A stretch of DNA of 64,000 nucleotides from Actinomadura sp. J1-007 (GCF_009793335.1 NZ_WING01000003.1:930001-994000), one strand, 5' to 3'; counted from the stretch's first letter, positions 41,639-50,802 are shown. A program made the numbers and translations. The notes: generated from the letters alone by a model not told the origin.

Positions 41639-41647
41639 CCCGGCGGG

Positions 41648-42259
41648 TCAGGAGGCGTGCAGGGCCGAGCGGCGCAGGTTCCAGAGCCCCTCGTCGGAGG
41701 TGCAGACCCCGGCGGCGCCGTGCCGCAGCGCCTCCCGCACGTCGTCGCCGTCCCGGACGAACCCGGCGGCCAGGTACGGCACCCCGAGGTCCCGCGCCTC
41801 CTGCTCCATGTAGCGGAGCATGATCGCGGGCATGAGCTGGACCAGGTCGGGCCGGGACCGGGAGATCGACTGGAAGCTGCGCTGGAGGTTGGACCGGTCG
41901 GTCACGAAGACCTTCTGCATGGTCAGCAGCCCCTGCCCCGCCGCGCGGTCGATGATCGCCGCGCGGGTGGAGCAGACCCCGACGGCCCCGATGCCCTTGA
42001 GGTAGGTCAGGGCGCCGGGATCGTGGCCGAGCCCGGGGGTGGAGTCCAGGTTGACGAAGACGATCTTGCGCGCCGCACGGGTCCGCTCGACCGTGGCCTC
42101 CAGCTCCCCGAGGGGGACCGAGGCCAGGATGCCGAGCGGGGCCGGGCTGGCGGTGAACCGGTGGACCGTTCCGGCGCCGACCAGTGACGCCATGACGGGG
42201 TGCTCTGCCAGGGCGGACAGCAGGCGCGGATCCACCGGGCGCTTCGGACGAGGGTTCAC
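41648..42259 (-). CDS. glpP: Glycerol-3-phosphate-responsive antiterminator family protein (GlpP-like)
   Basis: 203-residue TIM-barrel-like protein of the GlpP family (PF04309 as I recall), which in Bacillus binds glycerol-3-phosphate and the glp leader mRNA to prevent termination. Seen in order: LVGAGTVHRFTASPAPLGIL, KIVFVNLDSTPGLGHD, VGVCSTRAAIIDRAAGQGLL, QKVFVTDRSNLQRSFQSI, DLVQLMPAIMLRYMEQEA and GAAGVCTSDEGLWNL. The start is GTG 42259, with AAGGTGA upstream. It is the last gene of the glycerol operon, so it may control its own operon. A strong leader hairpin upstream of the first gene is a candidate RNA target. Confidence 0.9.
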   Translation of the reverse strand: MNPRPKRPVDPRLLSALAEHPVMASLVGAGTVHRFTASPAPLGILASVPLGELEATVERTRAARKIVFVNLDSTPGLGHDPGALTYLKGIGAVGVCSTRAAIIDRAAGQGLLTMQKVFVTDRSNLQRSFQSISRSRPDLVQLMPAIMLRYMEQEARDLGVPYLAAGFVRDGDDVREALRHGAAGVCTSDEGLWNLRRSALHAS

Positions 42260-42278
42260 CGGTTCACCTTAGCCACGC

Positions 42279-43841
42279 TCAGTTCCGCCCGGTGACGCCG
42301 GTCCCGAAGGGGGACGGCAGGCCGAGCTTGCCCGGGTTCATGATGCCGTCCGGGTCGAGGGCGCGCTTGACCGCGGCGAGGGTCTCGAACCCGCTGCCGA
42401 GCGCGTCCGGCAGGTACGGCGAGCGCAGCAGCCCGATCCCGTGGTGGTGGCTGATCGCCGCGCCGTGCTCGATGAGCACCCGGTTGGCGGCGTCCCACGC
42501 GGCCCGGTACCACTCGCCGCGGCGGGACCGGTCCACCTCGCCGCGCAGCGAGAAGTACAGGCAGGCCCCGTCGGTGTAGGCGTGCGACTGGTGCGCCGAG
42601 ACCCGCAGCGTTCCCGGGACCGCCTGGACGGCCGCGACCACCTCGTCGTAGAGGCGCGAGAGCGACGACCACGGCCCGGCGACCTCGCAGGTGTCGGCGA
42701 CGAAGCCGGGGCCCTTGGCGAACCCGTCGCCGGACTTGCCGACCAGCATCCGCTCGTCCAGCCAGCGGGCGAGGACCGCGTCGCCGTCGAGGGTCGCCTT
42801 GGCCCGCGGCGCGCAGACGTCCTCGGTGACGGCCATCACGGCGTCCACCAGCAGCGGGTCGCCCTCGTCGGCGATGAGCAGCAGGTTGGTGTCCGGCTCG
42901 CCGAAGTGGGTGCCGCTCTCGTGCGCGTCGTACAGCCGCAGCACCGCGGGGGTCGCGCCCCGTTGCAGGATCTCCCGGCAGGCGTCCAGGCCCTCGGCGA
43001 ACGTGGCGAAGCCGTAGGCCAGGCCCTTGGCGTACTCGGGCAGCCGGTGCACCCGCAGCCGCAGCCGGGTGATCACGCCGAGGGTGCCCTCCGAGCCGAT
43101 GAGGAGCTGGCGCAGGTCCGGGCCGACCGCGGCGCGGGGGTAGGTGCCGTAGCTCGCGGTGCTGCCGTCGGCCAGGACGGCGTCCAGCCCGACGACCATG
43201 TCCTCGATCTTGCCGTACCGGGTGGAGAGCTGGCCCGCGCCCCGGCAGGCCGCCCAGCCGCCGACCGTGGAGATCGCGAACGCCGACGGCCAGTGCCCGG
43301 TGGTGACGCCGTACTCCTCCTGGAGCCGCTTCTCCAGCAGGTCCCCGAACATGCCCGCCTGAACTTCGACGATCATCGACTCGGCGTCGAAGGACAGGAT
43401 CCGGTCGAGGCGGCACACGTCCAGGACGACCCCGCCGAACACCGGCAGCGCCGCCCCGAGGACGTTGCTGCGGCCGGCCGAGACCGTCAGCGGCAGGCCG
43501 TGCGCGCGGCAGATCCGGACGACGGCGGCGACCTGCTCCTCGTCGGCCGCCTCCACGACGACCGCGTCGGGGGTGGCCGGGCGGCCGTCGGTCTCGGGGA
43601 TGGACGTGCCGGCCCACCAGTCGCGGGTGCGCCGCACGACCTCGTCGCGCTCGGTGTGCACCGCGGCGGCGGCCTCGCGCAGCTCGGCCAGCGCCGCTTC
43701 CGGCACCTGGACCGGCGCGTCCTGGAGGGCGGCGGCCCCCGCGCCGGGCGGGCAGTCCGCGGCCCACCGCGGCGGGGTGGGCGCGCCCACCACGTAGTCG
43801 CCCCGGTTGAACGGGTGGGTGATGGTCTGCCTGCTGATCAC
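42279..43841 (-). CDS. FAD-binding oxidase, alkyldihydroxyacetonephosphate-synthase-like
   Basis: 520-residue flavoprotein of the FAD_binding_4 (PCMH) type with an AGPS/glycolate-oxidase C-terminal domain. The FAD phosphate-binding stretch LTVSAGRSNVLGAAL comes after AVVRICRAHGL. STVGGWAACRGAGQLSTRYG and LLIGSEGTLGVITRLRLRVH are typical, and the AGPS signature HHHGIGLLRSPYLPDALG is present near 470. Eukaryotic AGPS makes the ether bond of ether lipids from acyl-DHAP. In a glycerol operon a glycerol-phosphate oxidation role is an alternative. The start is GTG 43841, overlapping the repaired glpD stop by 4 bp. The gene is 19 bp before the GlpP-like gene. Confidence 0.85.
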   Translation of the reverse strand: MISRQTITHPFNRGDYVVGAPTPPRWAADCPPGAGAAALQDAPVQVPEAALAELREAAAAVHTERDEVVRRTRDWWAGTSIPETDGRPATPDAVVVEAADEEQVAAVVRICRAHGLPLTVSAGRSNVLGAALPVFGGVVLDVCRLDRILSFDAESMIVEVQAGMFGDLLEKRLQEEYGVTTGHWPSAFAISTVGGWAACRGAGQLSTRYGKIEDMVVGLDAVLADGSTASYGTYPRAAVGPDLRQLLIGSEGTLGVITRLRLRVHRLPEYAKGLAYGFATFAEGLDACREILQRGATPAVLRLYDAHESGTHFGEPDTNLLLIADEGDPLLVDAVMAVTEDVCAPRAKATLDGDAVLARWLDERMLVGKSGDGFAKGPGFVADTCEVAGPWSSLSRLYDEVVAAVQAVPGTLRVSAHQSHAYTDGACLYFSLRGEVDRSRRGEWYRAAWDAANRVLIEHGAAISHHHGIGLLRSPYLPDALGSGFETLAAVKRALDPDGIMNPGKLGLPSPFGTGVTGRN

Positions 43842-45509
43842 GAAAGTCCCTCCATCAGTACGGTCTTCTCGCGGTCGATGCCCGCGAGGTAGTCGTCGAT
43901 CTGCTGCGCGACCTCCTGGTCGGGCAGGCCGAGCTCCCGCTGGAGCAGCCGTCCCACCTCGGGGCCGCCTTCAGCGACAGGTCCCGGGCGAACAGCCGCA
44001 TCCGCGTGCGCCGCGACAGCACGTCGTCCACCGTCCGGGCCAGCTCGCAGCGGGCCGCGTAGACCACCTCGGCCCGCAGGTGGTCGGTGCCCTCCACGAT
44101 CGGCTCGGCCAGGTCCGGGTCCGCGGCGATCAGCTCGGTGACGAAGCGGGCCTCGGTGCCGTACCGCTCGCCCAGGTGCGCGCCGGCGCCCCGGTGGCGC
44201 CGGTCGCCTCGGTGTCGTACCCGGCGGCGCCGAGCAGCGGCAGCCGCGCGGTGCGGCAGCGCGCCTTGCGGCCGAGCACCTTCAGCGCCTCGTCGACGAC
44301 CAGCTCGCCCATGTGGCGGCTGGTGGTGAGCTTGCCCCCGGTGATGGTGACCAGCCCGTTCGGGTCGGTCCACACGTGGTGGTCGCGGCTCATGTCGAGG
44401 GTGGCGCCCTGCTTGCCGCCGACCAGGGGCCGCAGCCCCGCGATCGAGCCGACCACGTCCGCGGCCGACAGGTCGGCGTCGAACGCGGTGTTGGCCCCGT
44501 CGAGGAGGTACTCCATCTCCTCCCGGGTGCACAGCACCTCGTCCAGCGGGCCGTCGTAGTCGGTGTCGGTCGTTCCGACGACGACCACGTCGCCCCAGCG
44601 GGTGCAGGTGGCGCGCCGGGCCCGCCCGGGAACGGGCACGGTCACGGTGCCGTCGATGGGCAGCCGGGTCCAGGGCACCACGATGTGCACGCCCTTGGCG
44701 GGGCGGATCCTCGGCCGGTGGCCGGAGTCGGAGAGCGCGCCGAGCGAGTCGGCCCAGACCCCCGTGGCGTTGATCACCACTCCGGCGCGGACGTCCACCG
44801 AGCGGTCGCCGACCTCGACGGTCGCGCCGCGCACCCGGCCGCGCTCCCGGATCAGGCCGCGGCAGGCGGCGCCGTTCAGCACGGTCGCGCCGAAGTGCGC
44901 GGCGGTCCTGGCCAGGGTCAGCGTCAGGCGCGCGTCGTCGGTGCGGCTGTCGTAGTACAGCAGGCCGCCGGTGAGCCGGTCGGCGCGCAGCCGCGGCGCC
45001 CGGACCAGGACCTCCGGCACCGTGAGCCGCTGGTGCAGCCTGCCGATGCGCCATCCCCCGGCCAGGTCGTAGGTCCACAGCAGCCCCTCGAACGCCTTGA
45101 CGACGCGCGGGTCCAGGACCCCGTCCTGGGAGAGCACGGGGAAGACGAACGGGAGCCGCTGCACCAAGTGCGGCGCGTTGCGGCGCAGGCGCTGGCGCTC
45201 CAGCAGCGAGCGCCGCACGAGCGGCAGGTTGCCCTGCTCGATGTACCGCAGGCCGCCGTGCACCATCTTCGAGGACTTGGAGGACGTGCCGGAGGCGAAG
45301 TCGTCGCGTTCGACCAGCGCGACCGACAGGCCGCGGCTCGCCGCGTCCAGCGCCGTGTAGCAGCCGGTCACGCCGCCCCCGACGACGAGCACGTCGAACG
45401 TGTGGGACGCGAGCCGTTCGACCTGCTCGTCACGGTCGAGGGTCAGGGGGGTGCGGCGGATCGTGTTCCTGGTCTCGGACCTGGCCTTGCGTTCGGGAAG
45501 TCGGATCAC
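43838..45509 (-). CDS. glpD: Glycerol-3-phosphate dehydrogenase, two frame breaks
   Basis: Membrane-associated FAD-dependent G3P dehydrogenase, about 557 residues after repair, passing electrons to quinone. The FAD motif is FDVLVVGGGVTGCYTALDAA. Others are DDFASGTSSKSSKMVHGGLR, LVGGKQGATLDMSRDHHVW and GLVTITGGKLTTSRHMGEL. Breaks are near 44195 (before HLGERYGTEARFV) and near 43965 (after DLSLKAAP). Two added bases restore the C-terminal domain, ending REKTVLMEGLS at 43838. Unrepaired, the final frame gives an Arg/Ser-rich tail that fits no family. GTG 45509 overlaps the repaired glpK stop (GTGA), and the repaired stop overlaps the next start in the same way, strong support for the repairs. 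Confidence 0.92.
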
Positions 45510-47142
45510 GGCTTCGTCTCCTCCGGTGAGTCGTTTCGGTGTCCCCCGGGCCCGCCGGGAGCGTCGGGCGGGCCGTCGGGGGTGGGGTTCGCGGCGGTGC
45601 GGCGGGAGCCGCCAGGTGCCGGGCCAGCAGGTCGCGCCACTGCGCGCGGGCCTCCAGGCGCCGGCTTTCGGGGAGCGCGGGCTCGAAGACGGGCGCGTCG
45701 GCCAGCCCGGTCACCGCCGCGGGCAGGTCCGGCCAGAGCCCGGCCCGTACGCCGCCGAGGTAGGCGGTGCCCCGCAGGCTCGCGGTCTGGTGGTCGCGGG
45801 CGCGCCGTACGGGCCGTCCGATCAGGTCGGCCTGGCTGGACATGAGGACGTCGCTGGTGGACAGGCCGCCGCCGCACACCAGGTCGCCGACCGGCGCGCC
45901 CATGGCCCGCTCCACGCCCTCCAGCAGGTCGCACACCGAGTGCGCGAAACCCTCCAGGATGCCGCGCGCCAGTTCGGCGCGGGTGGTGGACAGGCTCAGC
46001 CCGGTGAGGACGCCGGTGGCCTCGGGCACCCAGTCCGGGGTGCGCAGCCCGGCCAGCGCGGGCACGAACGTCACCCGCGTCGGGCCGGTGTGCTCGGCGG
46101 CCAGCGCGGCCAGCTGGCCGGGCGAGTCGAACAGGCCGATCTCCTCGCACAGCCAGCGCATCGCCGAACCGGTCGTCGCCGCGTACCCCTCCAGGCTGAA
46201 CACCGGCACGCCCCGGCTCCGCCAGCCGACCAGCGTCAGCACCCCGGGCACGCCGGGGCGGCCCTCGGGTCGGGCGCCCGCCACGGCGTCCAGGAACGTT
46301 CCCGTCCCGTGGACGCACATGCCCTGGCCGGGCCGGTGGGCGCCGAGCGCGATCATCGCCGCGTGCTGGTCGCCCATCACCGACAGGATCGGCAGCCGGA
46401 CGCCGAGGACCGACGGGTCGGTCTCGCCGAAGTCGCCGTCCTCGTCGACGATCCGCGGCAGCACGTCCTTGGGGCAGCCGAGGAACTCCACCCAGGGCAG
46501 GTGCCAGTCGCCGGTGCGCAGGTCGTACGCGCCCGCCGCCACGGCGTTCGTCGCCGCGATGACGTGGCGCGCCCCCGCGGTGAGCTTCCAGACCAGCCAG
46601 GTGTCGATCGAGCCGAACGCGGCGCGGCCCAGGTCGTGGGCCCGCGCGGCGGGACCGTCCCGGCCGAGCTCCTCCGCCGCCCACAGCAGCGGCGCCCGGG
46701 ACCCGACCGGCCGCCCGGTGTGCTCGACGAGCCGGTCGTCCCAGTCCGGCTCCCACTCGCGCAGCCGGGCGGCGTACCGGCGGTCCTGCCAGACCACCGC
46801 CCGGCTGAGCGGCTCGCCGGTCACCGTGTCCCACAGCAGCACGGTCGCGCGCTGGGTGGAGACCGACACCCCCGTGACCTCCACCCCGTGCGCGGCGGCC
46901 CAGTCCAGGGCCTGTCGGCTGACGGCGACCGTCTTCTCCCAGATCTCCGCGGCGTCCTGCTCGACGCGCAGGTGGTCGGGTGAACGGACCGAGATCGGCG
47001 AGTACGCGGCGCCGGCCGTGCCGCCGTCGTCCAGGACGACGGCCGCGCGGGTCCCCGTCGTCCCCTCGTCGATGCTCAGCACGCCTCGGCGGGGCCGCGC
47101 CCCCGTGGGGGCGCCGGCGGGCGCGGTCGTAGGCGCTCTCAT
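45506..47142 (-). CDS. glpK: FGGY-family glycerol kinase, probable frame break near the 3' end
   Basis: Cytoplasmic kinase of about 545 residues that converts glycerol to glycerol-3-phosphate with ATP. Motifs include VLSIDEGTTGTRAAVVLDDG at the N-terminus, VSVSTQRATVLLWDTVTGEP, GDQHAAMIALGAHRPGQGMC, VHGTGTFLDAV and DLVCGGGLSTSDVLMSSQAD. The last region breaks from family-like sequence after LARHLAAP near 45600. The alternative frame ends at 45506 and overlaps the glpD GTG by 4 bp, while the unrepaired frame would run 76 bp into glpD (to 45430). Start ATG 47142 follows GAAGGGA. Substrate could in principle be another polyol, but the neighbours glpD and glpP support glycerol. Confidence 0.9.
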
Positions 47143-47181
47143 GGGCGAACGTCCCTTCTGTGTGCCGGGCCGTGCCGGCGG

Positions 47182-48618
47182 TCAGGCCGAGACCGGGCGG
47201 CGCGGGCGCGGGCCGACGGTCTCCTGCTCCAGGTTCACTTCGGCGCGGGTCGGGTCCCACTTGATCAGCGCGCACGTGACCAGGCCCGCCAGCGGCACCA
47301 CCGCGAGGACCATGAGGCTGTTGCCGACGCCGATGCCCGACTGGAGCTGGGGGAACAGGTACAGGCCCGCGACCGAGCCGAGGCTGCCGAGCATCCCGGT
47401 CACGCCGGTGCCGAGCGTGCGGATGTCGCTGCGGTACGACAGCGCGGCGATCGACTTGCCGTTGGCGCCGGGGCCCGCCGAGTGGCAGAAGATGAACAGC
47501 ACCGGCAGCAGCGCGGCCAGCGCGATCGGCAGGTCCCGGAACGTCGCGCCCATGACCAGCAGCACGACGAACACCACCGCGTACCCCGCCATCGAGCTGA
47601 GCCGCAGGCCGATCCGGCGGCCGAAGTACGCCGACAGGCAGCCGCCGACGATCCCGACCGCGTTGAACGCCATCGAGCCCGCGGTCGCCTTCTCGAACCG
47701 TTCGCCGAACAGCTCCAGGGTGATCACCGGCAGGTACCAGCCCACCGCGAAGTACTGCATCGACTGGGTCAGCGAGATCGCGGTCGACAGCACGGTCCGG
47801 GGCAGGTAGGCGCCGCGGAACAGCACGCCCGCCTCCCGCAGCCCGATCTGCCGCCCGTCCCGCGCGGCCTGCGCCTCCCCCACCGGGCCCGCCTCGGCGC
47901 GCAGCCCGTACAGGCGCCGCAGGTTCGCGACCGCCTCGGCCAGGCGGCCCTTGGACGCCAGCCAGGTCGGGCTCTCCACCAGGAACGCCATCTGGAGCAG
48001 CAGCAGGACCAGCGCGAACGCGGCGGAGGAGCCGACGGACCAGCGCCAGATGTCGGTGCCCGCGTCGAGCTTGTAGAACACCAGCGTGAGCAGCAGGTTG
48101 GTCGTCGTCGCGGTGTACCAGACGCCCTGCCAGAAGTTCAGCCGGCCCTTCAGCGACGCCGGGGTGTACTCCGCCAGCAGGGCCATCGCCACGGCGAAGT
48201 CGATGCCGTAGGCGATGCCCACCAGCCCGCGCCCGGCGAAGACCGTGAAGAAGTCGGATCCGGCGGCGGTCAGCAGCGCGCCGACCCCGAACACGACCTT
48301 GGTCGCCAGCAGCGGCTTGACCCGGCCGATCCGCGCGGCCAGCCAGCCCCCGAAGGGGTTGGAGACGATCGCGATCGCCGGGGCGAGCGCGGTGAGCACG
48401 CTGACCTGCGTCGGCGACAGGTCGAGCTGCTTGACCATGGGCGACAGGCCCGCTCCGAGCGCCGCGTTGGAGTAGGCGTCCAGGAACAGTCCCGCCAGGG
48501 CCAGGAACCAGATCCCGTTGGCCCGGCCGGTCAGGCGTTTGAGGGTGTCGATGAGGTCGGCCGCGTCTCCCGCTCCGCGGATGACCGCCGGTGTCGTGCT
48601 CGCAGGGCCGTCGTTCAT
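47182..48618 (-). CDS. MFS permease, first gene of the glycerol operon
   Basis: Sugar-porter-type MFS protein of 478 residues in the cytoplasmic membrane, with about twelve hydrophobic segments. Segments include WFLALAGLFLDAYSNAALGA in helix 1, NPFGGWLAARIGRVKPLL (motif A), GRGLVGIAYGIDFAVAMALL and SLKGRLNFWQGVWYTATTT. The ATG 48618 follows AAAGGCGG; the frame is open further upstream, but that part lies in the promoter and leader. It is 39 bp before glpK. Glycerol normally enters by facilitator channels, so a symporter in this place may bring in glycerol, a glycerophosphodiester or another polyol. No glpF-like gene is in the window. Confidence 0.87.
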   Translation of the reverse strand: MNDGPASTTPAVIRGAGDAADLIDTLKRLTGRANGIWFLALAGLFLDAYSNAALGAGLSPMVKQLDLSPTQVSVLTALAPAIAIVSNPFGGWLAARIGRVKPLLATKVVFGVGALLTAAGSDFFTVFAGRGLVGIAYGIDFAVAMALLAEYTPASLKGRLNFWQGVWYTATTTNLLLTLVFYKLDAGTDIWRWSVGSSAAFALVLLLLQMAFLVESPTWLASKGRLAEAVANLRRLYGLRAEAGPVGEAQAARDGRQIGLREAGVLFRGAYLPRTVLSTAISLTQSMQYFAVGWYLPVITLELFGERFEKATAGSMAFNAVGIVGGCLSAYFGRRIGLRLSSMAGYAVVFVVLLVMGATFRDLPIALAALLPVLFIFCHSAGPGANGKSIAALSYRSDIRTLGTGVTGMLGSLGSVAGLYLFPQLQSGIGVGNSLMVLAVVPLAGLVTCALIKWDPTRAEVNLEQETVGPRPRRPVSA

Positions 48619-48672
48619 GCCCGCCGCCTTTCGGGGTGTGGAAACCCTTGCCAGCGGTCCGGGAATGACTGA

Positions 48673-48717
48673 AGGCACAGACGAAGACCACTGACAGGGA
48701 TGTCTTCGTCTGTGCCT
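48673..48717 (-). promoter_or_regulatory. Leader hairpin of the glycerol operon, possible GlpP target
   Basis: A perfect 16-bp inverted repeat (AGGCACAGACGAAGAC and its complement, loop 13 nt) begins about seven bases after the predicted transcript start and ends about 55 bases before the permease ATG. No long U-tract follows, so it may be an antiterminator/terminator element, a protein-bound RNA or an operator. Confidence 0.65.
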
Positions 48718-48730
48718 GCCGGTTGACGGG

Positions 48731-48759
48731 AGATTAAGCGCACCCAACCGGTGTGTCAA
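48731..48759 (-). promoter_or_regulatory. Sigma-70-type promoter of the glycerol operon
   Basis: On the minus strand TTGACA (48759-48754), 17 bp, TAATCT (48736-48731) gives a near-consensus promoter. Predicted start of RNA is near 48724, about 106 nt before the permease ATG. Confidence 0.75.
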
Positions 48760-48769
48760 GCAACACACC
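48750..48769. promoter_or_regulatory. Inverted repeat overlapping the -35 box
   Basis: GGTGTGT-CAAGCA-ACACACC, a perfect 7-bp repeat, straddles the -35 hexamer of the glycerol-operon promoter and lies about 40 bp before the divergent ABM gene. It is a probable operator for a repressor or activator acting on both. Confidence 0.6.
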
Positions 48770-48810
48770 AGAGATGCCCGTACGCGCTGTTGGTCCTAAA
48801 GTCGCAGGTT

Positions 48811-49104
48811 ATGACCTATGTCGTAATGGCCGAGTGGACCGCGCTCGACGGCGAGGAGTCCGCGGTGGCCGAGACCCTCCGCGTCCTGACGCCGCTCTCC
48901 CGCGCAGAGCCGGGCAACCTCACCTACCGCGCGCACGTCTCCGACAGCGACCCGCGGCGCTTCCTGATCTACGAGGAGTACGTGGACGCCGCGGCCTTCG
49001 AGGCCCACCGCGCCTCGCCGCACTTCCAGGAGCACGTGGTCGGCGACTGCCTGGCCCGCCTCGCCTCCCGGGAGATCACCGTCTACCGCCCCTTGGCCGA
49101 CTGA
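48811..49104 (+). CDS. ABM-domain (antibiotic biosynthesis monooxygenase) family protein
   Basis: 97-residue dimeric ferredoxin-like fold protein of the ABM family, small cofactor-free oxygenases or peroxide/quinone-related enzymes. The sequence YVVMAEWTALDGEESAVAET, LRVLTPLSRAEPGNLTYRAH, RRFLIYEEYVDAAAFEAHRA and HFQEHVVGD is typical, including the family helix after the EPGN turn. The ATG 48811 is chosen because alignment starts there; the weak ribosome site is CGCAGG. Divergent from the glycerol operon with shared regulatory DNA, it may be co-regulated with it. Its substrate is unknown. Confidence 0.85.
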   Translation: MTYVVMAEWTALDGEESAVAETLRVLTPLSRAEPGNLTYRAHVSDSDPRRFLIYEEYVDAAAFEAHRASPHFQEHVVGDCLARLASREITVYRPLAD

Positions 49105-49170
49105 CCGCGGCGAGCCCCTGGGGGACGGCCCGTTCCGCGGGACGTGCGGCTGACCAGCGGCTTTGCGCGG

Positions 49171-49180
49171 CTTGCGCAAG
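49171..49180. promoter_or_regulatory. LacI-type half-palindrome, operator candidate
   Basis: CTTGCGCAAG is a perfect 10-bp palindrome with the central CG of LacI-family operators, 84 bp before the LacI start. Confidence 0.6.
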
Positions 49181-49225
49181 GGCGGCATCGCGATGTCCGG
49201 TCGTTGAGCTAGTTGATCTCCTTTT

Positions 49226-49240
49226 CGCAAGCGGCTTGCG
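49226..49240. promoter_or_regulatory. LacI-type operator next to the lacI-family start
   Basis: CGCAAGC-G-GCTTGCG is a perfect 7-bp repeat about 24 bp before ATG 49264. A third TTGCGCGA half-site overlaps 49257-49264. Together with the palindrome at 49171 this suggests autoregulation. Confidence 0.6.
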
Positions 49241-49263
49241 CGATGACGTCGTATACTTGCGCG

Positions 49264-50307
49264 ATGGGTCAGGCGAGCGGTGAGTCGGCGAAGACGCGGC
49301 GGTTGGCGGAGGTCGCCAAGAAGGTCGGGGTCAGCGAGGCCACGGTCAGCCGGGTGCTGAACGAGCGGCCGGGGGTCTCGGACGCCACCCGGGCGGCCGT
49401 GCTGACGGCCCTCGACGTCCTCGGGTACGAGCGGCCGACGCAGCTGCGCGGCGAGCGGGCCCGCCTGGTCGGGCTCGTCCTCCCCGAGCTCGGCAACCCG
49501 ATCTTCCCGGCGCTCGCCGAGGTGATCGGCGGCGCGCTGGCCCAGCGCGGGTTCACGCCCGTGCTGTGCACGCGGACGGCCGGCGGGCTGTCGGAGGCCG
49601 ACTACGTCGACATGCTGGTCGACCAGCACGTGTCCGGCATGGTGTTCGCGGGCGGGCACTACGCCGAGGCCGACTCTCCGCACGAGCACTACGTCCGCCT
49701 CATGGAGCTCGGCCTGCCCGTGGTGCTGGTGAACGCGGCGGTCCCCGAGCTGGCGTTCCCGCAGGTGTCCACCGACGACGCGGTGGCCGTCGAGCAGGCG
49801 TTCACCCATCTGACGTCGCTCGGGCACGAGCGCATCGCCCTGCTGCTGGGGCCGGAGGACCACATCCCGTCGCAGCGCAAGCTGGCCGCGTTCAAGGCGG
49901 CCTCGGCGGCGCGCGGGCTGGAGGTGCCGGACGGCGCGGTGCGGCACGCCATGTTCTCGCTGGAGGGCGGCCACTCGGTCACCTCGCGGATCATCGAGGC
50001 GGGCCACACCGCCGTGATCTGCGCCAGCGACGTGCTCGCGCTGGGCGCGATCCGCGCCGTCCGCCGCGCCGGACTGTCGGCCCCGGAGGACCTGTCGGTC
50101 GTGGGGTTCGACGACTCGGCGTTTATCAACTGCACGCACCCCCCGCTGACGACCGTCCGCCAGCCGATCGAGGCGATGGGCCGCGCCGCCGTGACCATGC
50201 TGGTCAACCAGATGGAGCGCGGATCGGTGCCCGCCGAGGAACTGCTCTACGAGCCCGAACTGGTCGTCCGCGGCTCAACCGCCCCCGCCCGCACCACCAC
50301 CCCCTAA
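49264..50307 (+). CDS. LacI-family transcriptional regulator
   Basis: 347-residue repressor. N-terminal helix-turn-helix RLAEVAKKVGVSEATVSRVL, hinge helix after NERPGVSDATRAAVLTALD, then the periplasmic-binding-like effector domain (RLVGLVLPELGNPIFPALAE, LGHERIALLLGPEDHIPSQR, VICASDVLALGAIRAVRRAG and VVGFDDSAFINCTHPPLTTV). ATG 49264 is used; ATG 49243 in the same frame lies within the operator and is less likely. It sits 0.5 kb upstream of a sugar ABC/GH13/GH87 cluster on the same strand and probably represses it when no inducer is present. I found no clear copy of its presumed operator just before the binding-protein gene. Confidence 0.92.
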   Translation: MGQASGESAKTRRLAEVAKKVGVSEATVSRVLNERPGVSDATRAAVLTALDVLGYERPTQLRGERARLVGLVLPELGNPIFPALAEVIGGALAQRGFTPVLCTRTAGGLSEADYVDMLVDQHVSGMVFAGGHYAEADSPHEHYVRLMELGLPVVLVNAAVPELAFPQVSTDDAVAVEQAFTHLTSLGHERIALLLGPEDHIPSQRKLAAFKAASAARGLEVPDGAVRHAMFSLEGGHSVTSRIIEAGHTAVICASDVLALGAIRAVRRAGLSAPEDLSVVGFDDSAFINCTHPPLTTVRQPIEAMGRAAVTMLVNQMERGSVPAEELLYEPELVVRGSTAPARTTTP

Positions 50308-50802
50308 CGGCGCCACCCCCGACCCCCGCCCCACGGCCCCACCCCCACCCCCACCCCCACCCCCTCCACCCCGCGCCCGCGCCCGCGCCCGCGCAGGGAA
50401 CGTCGAGCCTCCGCCGCGCGCCCCCGTGCGCCCCCCGCACGTCCCGCCGCGCACCCCGCCGCGCACCCCGCCGCGCGCCCCGCCGCGCGCCCCGCCGTGC
50501 GCCCCGCCGTGCGCCCCATCGCACGCCCGCCGTACGCCCCACCACACGTCCCGCCGTACGTTTCGCCGCGCCTCGCCGCGCCCTCGCTGCGCGGGGGACG
50601 CGGGGTCTTTCCCGCGTTCGTCGGTGATCGGCCGGTGCGGGCGTCGAACGGGTCGCGGGTGGCCGGATTCCGTCACCTGATCGCCGGGGTTCGGTGTCGG
50701 TGGAGCCGCGCGGGCCGGGGGTGCTGGCCGTCTACCTGCGGGTTTTCGGGCCGCCCGATCATGCAACGGGCTGTCGTGAATTTGTGGTTTTCTGCTCGAC
50801 TC
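50308..50802. repeat. Non-coding low-complexity spacer with 12-bp tandem repeats
   Basis: No gene seen. Short C-rich CCCCCA-type units (about 50338-50362) are followed by six clean 12-bp copies of the GCCGCGCACCCC / GCCGCGCGCCCC / GCCGTGCGCCCC type (50446-50517) and degenerate copies to about 50575. Possible translations are only Pro/Arg or Gly/Ala repeats. The remaining bases to 50802 show nothing recognisable before the promoter of the binding-protein gene. Confidence 0.7.

Noticed and set aside
43838..45509. Programmed frameshifting in glpD and other broken genes
   Set aside because: The breaks are many, occur in unrelated genes, are all repaired by one added base and lack common slippery signals; deletion errors are simpler.
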